Assembly: GCA_018398805.1 (NCBI GenBank)
Contig: JAGFBZ010002945.1
Location: 1-64,000 of the forward strand
Direction of reading: 5' to 3'
DNA: 64,000 nucleotides
From: Hirundichthys speculiger
Lineage: Eukaryota; Chordata; Actinopteri; Beloniformes; Exocoetidae
The position numbers and the translations under genes were made by a program. Below are positions 24,610 to 36,600 of the stretch, piece by piece. Every line of letters begins with the position of its first letter. Position 1 is the stretch's first letter. The notes under the pieces were generated by a model, which saw nothing but the letters and a program-made list of their open reading frames with translations, was not told the DNA's origin and did not search any database.

Positions 24610-27600
24610 CTGGGGGAGGAACAAGCATGAGGCATCACTAGGTTCAATAAGCACGACTGCATGAAGATCCCTCGAACTCTGGTACCTGTTCTGTTGGAGA
24701 AGTAGTTTTCGGTACAGTTGATGCAGTCATAGCAGCAGGTGTGTTGGTTCTCAGCTGTCTTCTTGAACTCTCCAGGGACACAGCTGTTGGAGCATCTGGA
24801 AATGATGTTCTGAGGAATGCACCAGGATAATTAACCCTCTGTTTCATAGGTTTGACCTTAGTTTCTTTTATTTCTTAAAGTGTTCATATTCTGCCCATTT
24901 CCATTTTAATCTTTGGTGCTCTCAGACTCCCGAAAAGTTGTGTTGTTTGTTCCCATGCATGTATGATAATCTGATGGAGTTTGAGGTGAATGAAAGGATC
25001 ACCTCAGCTAGTCATCAAGGCTAGCATCCCTGGAGGACTGAAGTTTGTCACCCCTGCTCTCGACGCTGGAAGAGGCAGCATCACTGCTAAAGACTAATTT
25101 ATTCAGAGAGATGATTGACCTGTTGGTAAGTCCCGCCCCCCTTAGTTATTATCGCTAACTTGGACAAGCTATCAGCATTGTTTACAGTTTTACAATGGCG
25201 ACTGCCTGTGTGAAAAACTTGTTCCAGAGGGTCTAGAGAAATTCTGGACACAAAAGCGCCACCTTACGTTGAGCAGCATTCATATGGGAGTTAAATATGC
25301 CATAGAGGGATAAGTACAAATCTTAAAAAAGATAGGGTACAAGCAGGAGAAGCCTCATCTGACTGTCGTCATCACAGTTGACAGCATCCACTATTCACAC
25401 TGTTCACTACAGTCTGAGATGAATTTATTTAACAAGGATACACCTGGTGTATTGCTGCCAGATAAGTGAGGGAGCATGTCTACAGGTGGGAGTGTATTTG
25501 GTGTGGACAGTGCTTCTCAATTGTTTTCTGCTGTGCTATTTCTAGAAAGAAGAACCCCCCCCCCGCGTGCACCCCACTATTTGAGAAGGACAGGTGTAGG
25601 ATGATCCGTCTGCAGTTGGAGGACGTACCTGCAACACATGCTGCCGTCCGGAGCTGCTGTGGGTGAAGCTGTGGTTGTGTGGGTGATACTCCAATATCAC
25701 GTCATGGACATGGATGACGTCTCCCTCCGACCTCCACATGTTCACATTGTAACCCAGGTTCACATCTCCGCTGCTGTCAAACTTGTAGGTCTTTCCTCTA
25801 AGGCTGAACTCATGCTTCTGCAGAGCTTCTAGAACCTTCAGGAGACAGTTCATACATCTGGTCAGTGGACTGGATCAGCCTACAACATGCTGCCTACAGG
25901 GTTGTGAGTGTTGTAACAAAGAGAACATCTGTGAGAAAGAGATGCTCTGGTCTGGTGTTTGACCCTCAAGTGCCTTAAAGGTGGGGTAGGTACGTGATCT
26001 TTTTTTGCAGCACTTTTTACAATGTTGCCTGAAAACCTTTTCACATTCCCATTGCACCCACTGAAATAAAATGTTTGCAAAAAAAACTAAACGTTTTGGT
26101 CCGGTCTAGAGGGTATAATCAGTGAAAAACTCTGACCAATCAAAATAGTGATCATCATTACTTTCATTGGTTGCATAATACGTCCATCAAATATCAATGC
26201 ACTCCCCCCCCCCCTCCCCTCCCTCCCTCCCTCCCTATGGTTCATGTAGTCGTCAATCATGTGAAGGCGTGGTTTCGAGGGGGGTGAGCTGAAGAGGGAG
26301 GAGGTGGAGCCTTTGGCAGGAGGGAGGAAGTGTATATTTTCAAAATCTCACTTGAGTTTGATTGGTGGAACCGTTTTTCAAACAACACCTACCCCACCTT
26401 TAACAAAAGTCACACAGTCTGTTTAAACAGAAGGATGTAACTGTGTCCACCTTCACAGGTGAGGCCGCTGCCGACGGCCACACTACAAGATAATGGCTTC
26501 AGATTTAGTCCTACAGCGGAGGTAGGTTCCCTATCCTGTGAGCTCCACTGCAGCCTGGCGTGCACCTCCATTACTACACACCGAGTTGACATGAACTGCA
26601 ATAAATCTGATTGGTCTGCTTGGTAGCATCATATTTCCCTCTCATTTCCTGCCACTACTTCTTCTTCACTTTTAAGATGGGTAGAAAGAAAGGTTGTTGT
26701 CAGTAAACAACTCACATCAGATTAGCTGCTATGTCTACGCTGCATAAAGGAAACTCCACATTGCGAGCTGCAGCACTGCAGAAAACAACCGCCACCTTGT
26801 GTTTTGTGCTGTATTTACAGAGCAACATAAACAACAACAAACAAACAAATATAAACTCCATCAACAACACAGGTCCTGTACATCGGCTAGAAGGTTCAAC
26901 AAACTTGAGCCTGACACTCCCCAAAATTGTAGGTTGACGCAGACAGTGCCGCAGAGAGGAGAGAAAGGAGGCCTCTGATTGGTCAATTCTACATCGCGTC
27001 GTTGAAGAAATGAGGAAGTACCCACATCTGTACGATTCTGGTTCTGAAACTACAAAGACAGCACATATTCTAGTAATTCATGGAGGGAGATAGCGATGAA
27101 TGTGGGTCTGGATACGGCCGAGACGGTGAGGAAGTGGAAAAACGCAAGAAATAAGTTTAGTAAGTTTAGCTATTTCATGATTGTCGCTCGTGCGTTGTGG
27201 CGTGGAATAACATAGCGGAGACCGCGCTTCAAAATTGAGCATAAATCAAAAGTGACTGCGGCATCTCACATTGCTGTGAGAGTAAACACGGCCCTTAAGA
27301 AACTAACTCAGAATCAACAAACCTTGAGTTAAAAAACAGAGTACATTGACTGTGAGTTACTGCAACTATGAACTCATCATCAATGGAGCGCCGCTTCACC
27401 ATGGCAACACTGAGTAAACAGAAGAGCTCCTATGGAAGTATTTCTGTTGCCGTCTGAGTTTGAATACGAATTTTTAAGATTGAAATTTTTCAGCATCAAA
27501 ATCAGACTTTGAATTTTAAAAAACATCAGATTTCTAGCACAGAATTTTTTTTTGCCTCTGAATTTTATTTTGTTAAAAAAATAAAATTCAGTTAAAAAAA

Positions 27601-30600
27601 ATTGTTGTCTTAAAAGATTCAGTTTTTTTTTACAATTCAACACGCAAAGAAATTCAACACCCCAAAAAAATTCAGTGTAAAAAAAAAAAAAATCAACGTC
27701 TCAAAAAAATTCAGTGTAAAAAAATTCAATTTCTAAAAAAAAAAATCAATGTAAAAAAATTCAACCTCAAAAAATTCAGTGTAAAAAAATTCAACACCTC
27801 AAAAAATTCAGTGTAAAAAGAACCAGACTCAACATCCGGGTCACCAGGGAGAAGCAATCGATCCCTGTCTCAATTCAGCCAACGTCCAGCCAATCACGTT
27901 ACGCTCCATTTAATAAATGTATTTTAAATGTTTAATACAAACAGCAAATAAAGTAAACAGACTCACCGCAGCACCATCACCTGAGTTTGCTGTCATGGCC
28001 GACCGGTCCGTCTTACTATCTGGGTGGGTGTCACATGACCAATGGAGCGTAACGTGATTGGCTGGACGTTGGCTGAATTGAGACAGGGATCGATTGCTTC
28101 TCCCTGGTGACCCGGATGTTGAGTCTGGTTCTTTTTACACTGAATTTTTTGAGGTGTTGAATTTTTTTACATTGATTTTTTTTTTAGAAATTGAATTTTT
28201 TTACACTGAATTTTTTTGAGACGTTGATTTTTTTTTTTTACACTGAATTTTTTGGGGCGTTGAATTTCTTTGCGTGTTGAATTGTGAAAAACTGAATCTT
28301 TTAAGACAACAATTTTTTTTAACTGAATTTATTTTAACAAAATAAAATTCAGAGGCAAAAAAAATTCAGTGCTAGAAATCTGATGTTTTTTAAAATTCAA
28401 AGTCTGATTTTGATGCTGAAAAATTTCAGTCTTAAAAATTCGTATTCAAACTCAGGGGGCACAGAAATACTTCCATAAGCTCCTCCTACTCTTCTGCGCT
28501 GAATTACAGCTCTTCTTATGATCATATGGTAAATTTGAGCTCATTTTAGGACAGAAAAGTACTTACTTAACATGGGAGAAACGTCCGAGCGAGTGAATGC
28601 GTAACATTTAAATATGTAAAGACTTATTTTATGGAATGAGCAGCAATTGTTGAAATAGAGGGATATTATACTTGAATCTGTGAAATACTGCTGGAAAAAA
28701 GACCAAAAAGCAAACTAAACTAAACACATAATTCAGACGGAAAGTTGAATATAACAGACAAGGTTCTACTCATGTAATAATAACATTTCGCTCTAACAAA
28801 TAAAAAACATTAGTCGAGGAGTTTGATGGGAATACGGGTGTCAAACCTCTGATCTATTATTATATACGGTTGAAACCAGAAGTTTACATGCTCTGTATAA
28901 AAAGACACATCACCTTTTTGTTCTCACTGCCGGACATTAAATTAGAATTACCAAAATTATTCCTAATCCTAAATGCCACAATAATGAAAGATTGATTTTT
29001 TTCTTCAAAGTCAGAAGTTTTCATACATTTCTTTAGAATTTGGTATCATTGCCTTTAAACTGTATAACTTGGGTCAAATGTTTCCTTCCAGAAGCTTCTC
29101 GGTAGTTTTCTGAGTTCTGGTCCGTTCGTCCGGACAGAACTGGAGGAACCGAGTTCTGGTCCGTTCTTCCGGCCAGAACTGGAGGAACCGAGTTCTGGTC
29201 CGTTCCTCCTGACAGAACTGGAGGAACTGAGTTCTGGTCCAGGAGGAACTGAGTTCTGGTCCGTTCCTCCTGACAGAACTGGAGGAACTGAGTTTCTGGT
29301 CCGTTTCCTCCTGAAATCGGAGGAACTGAGTTCAGACAGAACTGGAGGAACTGAGTTCTGGTCCATTCCTGGAACTGAGAACTGAACTGAGTTCTGGTCC
29401 GTTCCTCCTGACAGAACTGGAGGACTGAGTTCTGGTCCATTCCTCCTGACAACTGAGAACTGAGGTGACTGAGAACTGAGTTCTGGTCCGTTACTGACTG
29501 AGTTTTCTGGTCCGTTCCTTGGAAACTCTGAACAGTTCTGGTCCGTTCCTTCTGAACTGGACAGAACTTCTGGTCCGTTCCTCCTGAAAACTGAGTTCCG
29601 TGAAACTGGAGGAGGAACTGAGTTCTGGTCCTGAAGATGGGAACTAGTTCTGCCTTCCTCCTGACAGATCTGGAGGAATGAGTTCTGGTCCAGGACTGAA
29701 CTGAAAGAGTTGGTCCGTTCTTCTGGAGGAAACTGAGTTCTGGTTTCCTCGACAGAACTGGTCCTTCCTCCTGAACTGAGGAACTGAGTTCTGGTCCGTT
29801 CCTCCTGAACAGAACTGGAGGAACCTGGTTTCCGTTCCTCCTGACAGACTGGAGGAACTGAGTTCTGGTCCGTTCCTCCTGAAGAACTGAGGAACCGAGT
29901 TCTGGTCCGTTCCTTCTGAAACAGAACTGGAGAGTTCTGGTTCCTCTGATCTGGAGGACTGAGTTCTGGTCCGTTCCTCCGACAGAACTGGAGGAAACTG
30001 AGTTCTGGTCCGTTCCTCCTGACAGATCTGGAGGAAACGAGTTCTGGTCCGTTCCTCGGACAGAACTGGAGGAACTGGGTCTTCCTCAGATGGAGGAACT
30101 GAGTTCTGGTCCTCCTGGAGAACTGCTGGAGGAAACTGAGTTCTGGCCGTTCCTCCTGGAAGTCTGGAGGAACCGAGTTCTGGAAAGATCTGGAGGAACT
30201 GAGTTCTGGTCCGTTCCTCCTGACAGAACTGGAGGAACTGAGTTCTGGTCCAGGAGGAAACTGAGTTCTGGTCCGTTCTCCTGACAGAGAGGAATGACTG
30301 GAGGAACCGAGTTCTGGTCCGTTCCTCCTGAAAGATCTGGAGGAACTGAGTTCTGGTCCGTTTCCTCCTGAAGGGAGGAACTGAGTTCTGGGTCCGTTCC
30401 TCCTGACAGATTGGAGGAAAGTTCTGAGTTCTGGTCCGTCTCCGGAAGAACTGGAGGAAACTGAGTTCTGGTCCGTTCCTCCTGAAAGATCTGGAGGAAC
30501 TGAGTTCTGGTCCAGGAGGAACTGAGTTTCTGGTCCGTTCCTCCGAAGATCTGGAGGAACTGAGTTCTGGTCCGTTCCTCCTGAAAGATCTGGAGGAACT

Positions 30601-33600
30601 GAGTAGGAGGAAACTGAGTCTGGTCCGTCCTGACAGAACTGGAGGAAAGAGTTCTGGTCCGTTCCTCCTGAAAGATCTGGAGGAACTGAGTTCTGGTCCT
30701 CCGTTTCCTCCTGACAGAACTGGAGGAACCGAGTTCTGGTCCGTTCCTCCTGAAAGATCTGGAGGAGGAACCGAGTTCTGGTCCGTTCCTCCTGACAGAA
30801 CTGGAGGAAACTGAGTTCTGGTCCGTTCCTCCTGAAGATCTGGAGGAACGAGTTCTGGTCCGTTCCTCCTGAAGAACGAGTTCTGGTCCGTCCTCCTCTG
30901 ACAGAACTGGAGGAACTGAGTTCTGGTCCGTTCCTCCTGACAGATCTGGAGGAACTGAGTTCTGGTCTGAGGGTTCCTCCTGAAAGATCTGGAGGAACTG
31001 AGTTCTGGTCTCCTGACAGAACTGGAGGGGAAACTGAGTTCTGGTCCGTTCCTCCTGACAGATCTGGAGGAACTGAGTTCTGGTCCGTTCCTCCTGAAAG
31101 ATCTGGAGGAACCGAGTTCTGGTCCGTTCCTCCTGAAAGATCTGGAGGAACTGAGTTCTGGTCCATTCCTCCTGACAGAAACTGGAGGAGGAAAGAGTTC
31201 TGGTCCGTTCCTCCTGAAAGATGGGAGGAAATGAGTTCTGGTCCGTTCCTCCTGAAAGAACTGGAGGAACCGAGTTCTGGTCCGTTCCTCCTGACAGATC
31301 TGGAGGAACTGAGTTCTGGTCCGTTCCTCCTGACAGAACTGGAGGAACTGAGTTCTGGTCCGTTCCTCCTGACAGAACTGGAGGAACCGAGTTCTGGTCC
31401 GTTCCTCCTGAAAGATTGGAGGAACCGAGTTCTGGTCCGTTCCTCCTGAAAGATCTGGAGGAAACTGAGTTCTGGTCCGGAGGAACGAGTTCTCCGTTCC
31501 TCCGACAGAACTGGAGGAAACTGAGTTCTGGTCCGTTCCTCCTGAAAGATGGAGGAACTGAGTTCTGGTCCGTTTCCTCCTGAAAGATCTGGAGGAACCG
31601 AGTTCTGGTCCGTTCCTCTGAAAGATCTGGAGGAACCGAGTTCTGGTCCGTTCCTCCTGAAAGATCTGGAGGAACTGAGTTCTGGTCCGTTCCTCCTGAC
31701 AGAACTGGAGGAACCGAGTTCTGGTCCGTTCCTCCTGAAAGATCTGGAGGAACTGAGTTCTGCCGTTCCTCTGAAAGATCTGGAGGAACTGAGTTCTGGT
31801 CCGTCCTCCTGAAAGATCTGGAGGAACTGAGTTCTGGTCCGTTCCTCCTGACAGAACTGGAGGAACTGAGTTCTGGTCCGTTCCTCCTGACAAAACTGGA
31901 GGAACTGAGTTCTGGTTCAGGAGGAACCGAGTTCTGGTCCGTTCTTTGCCAGTCCAGAACATTAACTTTGCCGTCCTTAATCCACTTTGTTGCTAACTCG
32001 GTGGTTTGTTTATTTTATTGCCCTTTATTGTCTTGTTCTTGTCAGTGTCGTGCAGGTATCGTTGTGATCTTGCTGCTACTGCACTGCTAATTAACCTAAC
32101 CCTAGCCCCCTGGGGACAATAAAGTTATCTTGATCTTGATCTTGTCTCCAGTCATTGTTGGAAAATGCATTTGCATTCAAGTTTTTAACTTGGATGACGT
32201 CTTGAAATATTAGAGTGTGAAGCTTCTGACATCAAAGAAAGTCATAAAAAATGATCCTTTTCATAATTCTGGCATTTAGCAACCATAAATAATTTTGGTC
32301 ATCCTGACTGACCCAAAACAGGGAAAGTTTAGTCTGATTTAATGTCACTTAGAAAAACACTGGATGTAAACTGGTTTCAAGTATAAAACCGTTTAAAATA
32401 TGCAGACTTTGGAAACACTTGTTTCACACATGTGAATGGATTTGAAATATAACATTGATATTTATCAGTGGGTAATTTGCATATTGAAGCTTCAGATCAT
32501 GTCTCCAGACTCAGGTTGTTGGTTAGAGCGCACCAACGGTCTCATGAAGCACAGCTGGATTCCTGAGGTTTCTCCAATAATAGAGACGATGCAGTTGTCT
32601 ACAGCAGAGTTTTGCTGATACAAGAAATGTGTACTTTAAAATTTTTTTTTTGCATCCAAATCAAACCAGTTTTGCTTCACCACGTGAATAATTTGTTGGG
32701 CAGAAGACATTAAATATCTACATTATGTCCACTGCACAGGAAGTGGAAGAGCTTTGGTTTGGGACCGGTTTAAAAGCGTCGCCTCCCTGGCTGGATCACA
32801 AGTTTACCTGGAGGTTTCAAGACCATGCGGGTCACGCGTGGTGGTCTCCGTTCATGCTAATTAATGATAATTAATTAGCGCTCCCAGCCTGTGATCAGCT
32901 GCAGGAAGAGAAGCAGCATTATAGAGGGGAACAAGGAGAAACCTAATGAGATGGTAATGAGTTAGGGGCCGCGGCCCCCTGGTGGGCCGTCCTGGTACTG
33001 CAGGTGGGCCGTGAGCGGTCCTTAAAATTAAATTTTTAAAATCCTCAACCTTTTTAAATATGTTTTAAATTACTGTAAAATATTCATGACATGATTTTAA
33101 AAAAAAAATTAAGAAATAATAAAACAAACCAGTTAATTGTTATTCTACTGTTATCTTAACTTAATTTTTTTGGAGCAGGAAATGAAACAAAGTACTAACA
33201 TAAATCTGTTTAAAAAGAGATACAAAAAATTATTTATAAACAGGTATATATATGGAAGAAGAAATGGGTTAACAAGGAGTGTGATAAATAAATAAAATAG
33301 GGGAAAATGGTATATTATACTTGCTTAAGATATGTTTAGATATTTATGTGAATATTTATGTGGTGTATATTGTATGTTGCGAGGGATAGTTGTAGTTATG
33401 TAATATATGTTGTATATTTTTATGTATATAGCATATATATATATATATATTTGTAGGTATTTTTATGTAGTTATATAGTGTATATTTATATAGATTTATA
33501 TAATATTTGTATTTTCTATATATCTATATGGATATTTGTGTAGTGTTTGTATTTTCTGTATATTGATATATTTATGTAGTGTTTGTATTTTCTATATACT

Positions 33601-36600
33601 TGTATGGATAATTGTGTAGTAATAGGCATGTTTACGTAGTGTTTATGTGGACTGTATTTATATGGATATTGTGTAGATATAGTAATGGCGATGGTGTAAA
33701 TTCATAGTTATAAAGGGGTAGGAACAAAGAAAAAGTGTGCACTTCTTCCTACTCCTTTTTCGAGCCTATGTGTATATGAAGATGTTTTAAATGTTTAATG
33801 AAAATGTTTTAATGCAAAAAGATGTTGTTTTTTATGTACATGTTTGTTTGAAATAAATTCAATTCAATTCAATTCAATTCAATTCAAATCAAATGAAATT
33901 CAGTAATATGACAAGTGTCACCTTATTTGTTGACCCCTTACATTAACATCGGAACATGGTTCCTGGTCCTGAATGTTGATGACAGCTGTGATTAAAGGTT
34001 TCGGTTTTCCACTTTTCAAATTGGGCCTTGGTGTTCTGAAGTTTGGGAATGGCTGCGTTATACCTTTCCACCTCTGTGTGCTTCACGCTGCCCAACGAAG
34101 CAGAATAAAGGTGCTAAAGAAGTGGAATATAATGTCTCCTCTCTGCTCCCTCCAGACCAAAACTCCTCCAGCAGAATCAACAAACCCCATCTGCTCCAAC
34201 ACGAAAACCAGATGTAACCAGATGTGAAAAGGAGTCAACCAAAAGGTTTGTCCTTAAACACGAACCCCAGCCTGTAACATCTGTAACACTGAACCATCTC
34301 TAAAACGCTAAAACGACTCACGAACACACGTAGACGGACACGTGCACACACCTGCCACGGCTGCACGCTGCCTGGTGTTTTACAGTCTCGGCTGCTGCAG
34401 ATGGAAGCCACGGCGTTGGCGATGGCGCTCACAGCCATCTGGACGCTGAAGGTGTTGTTGGGATGATAGTCTTCTCTGAGCAGTCTCACAGCTCTGGACA
34501 CCAGCTCAGGATCTGGACGTCCTTCACTGCCCACCAGATCCTTGAAGTACTCCTGCAGGAGTTTCCTCCCAACGCCGCCCAACTCACCTGCCTCCAGCCT
34601 TCTCAGGTACTCGCTTAACGACGTCGGGTCGCCACGTTTGAAAGTGAAGCCCACAACGTGTCCTATGTCCTGCAGAGTTACGTTTCCTTTGGCGGAGGAG
34701 GTGGTGGACCAGCTGTCACTGGCCACCCAGACTCTCCTCATGGACTCTCCTCCTGCCTTCGGGGCCCGGTCACTCAGGGCCCGGTCCCTCAGGTGGTCGT
34801 ACAGGTACATCATGTGAGTGGGGCTGGCAAATGAGACGATGACCTGCACCTTTGGATGGTTATAGATGGTTTCCGCTGTCTCGGTGATGGCAGATTGGAT
34901 GTCTGGAATGGTCACGGACTGAGGCAGAACCGATCTGAAGGCCACACAGATGCCTTTCTCAGAGGCTTGGGTGACAAAGTGGTCCAGAGCTGCTCTGCCG
35001 TAATCTCCATCGGTGGTGACCACCCCCACCCAGCTCCAGCTGTAGCTGCTGAGCAGAGCAACCATGGCTGCCGTCTGGTGATGGTCGTTGGGGATGGTCC
35101 TCATGAAGGCGGGGAAGCGACTCTTATCACTCAGGATCACAGCCGTTGATGAGTAACTGATCTTTAGAAAAGAGAAGAAGAGTGATGATGTCAGTTTTAG
35201 AGAAGTGGCATTTACAGTTACACCTCAAACACAGCGCTGCCTTCCTCTACACCAGTACAAACACCGTGGGAGAAGACCACCCACAAAGGATAACAGCATC
35301 ACACACCAACAGGAAAGGACCTTGTTTAATATAAAAGCTCTACTCAGAGAATGGTAGGATGACAATGCAGGTTCAAATGTATAATATGTATAAAAATATT
35401 TTTTTCTTTTTTGAAAAGAAAAGAGGAAGCGTACAGTGTTTGATCTTGTTGTTGGTCAGTATCGTAGTTGTAGACGTCCTTTTCTCTGTTAATGAGTGGT
35501 CGCATCTATCACTCGATAGACCACTTTAGACCAGGTAAAAAGAGCCACTTCCTGTTGTCTGTTTAAGCTCAATCAGCCTTCTCTCTCTTTTAAAGCTGTA
35601 AAAGTATGAAATGGACTCCCGGACAGAATAAAGACAATTCCAGATTATATAATTTTTTCACATGCAGTCAAAAATTGGCTGCTCAGCAACCAGTCTTGCT
35701 CACATTAAGGGGCTCATTTTATTCTTGCATTATTCTGTACAGGATGCATTGTAAAGAGTAGTCATTTTTATTGTTTTTTAAGCTATTGTAAATTTATCCA
35801 ATTGTTTTTGCGATTTTATTTTGTTGTATTTTATGTTCTTTGCCTTCTTGTCTTACTGTTTATCTGTGTTAAGGACTACAGATGGAAATTAGCTTGGTGC
35901 TAAATCTGGTGCAGCCATCTTTTTTAATGCCACTGCACACGGTCCTTTAAATAAATAAAAAATTAAATTAAAATTAAAGCTTGGCCAACTTAGACCAGGC
36001 TTATATCAAAACCACAATCCACAAACTTGGATTAAATTATTAAAATTATTGATCAAAACACATTTCTTGGTTTAATAAATGTGAAAATGCAAAGCACACA
36101 CAGAGATGTCTTCCTTCCTCACAGAAGGATGAGTTAGTAATCATTGTTCTAGAGAAATCCATCATAAATACCTCATAAATACAGATCAATCAATATCTAG
36201 CGTGTTCTTAATGTCATTGACATTCAGGATTTGTACCTGCCCATCCTATTGTAACTGGCTGGAACCGGCTTTGACCTACGTTCACCTGCTGAAAGTCCTC
36301 GCTGCTGCTCCAGCGAGTGAACAGCAGGTTCCTCTGAACTCACCTGAGGGATCATGCTGAGGGTCAGGTGTCTGGCGACAGAAATGGACAGCTCAGAGGA
36401 CGCGCCCCCCACGACGGCTACAACCGGCTGGCTTCAAGTCCGCCGTGGCCCTCAGAGCCGTGCTGACGTCAGAGCAGGAGTCCATGATCCGGTATCCCAG
36501 AGTGACGTTCACCGCCGTCATCACAGGTGATCTGTTCAAGACCTCCACAGCGTTGATCATAGCCAGGGCCTTCATTAGGCGTCTCTGAACGAACCTGAGT

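Larger units (their letters stand above)
25858..34351. other. gprc6a intron 3 (8.5 kb)
   Basis: Unusually long intron packed with repeats: a TTAA-flanked MITE (25979-26399), a fold-back palindrome (27419-28496), a 39-bp minisatellite (29110-31946) and LINE tails (32040-32150, 33690-33898). Between them, 26404-27418, 28497-29109 and 32151-33689 show no recognised gene; 33240-33640 is TA-rich. Confidence 0.8.

Noticed and set aside
23794..24664. Plus-strand frames over the gprc6a last exon (82-105 codons)
   Set aside because: Antisense shadows of a strongly coding minus-strand exon.
29055..31962. Minus frames of 703 and 772 codons with 13-residue repeats
   Set aside because: They are the 39-bp minisatellite read in frame, they lie inside an intron of gprc6a and have numerous unit-length slips.
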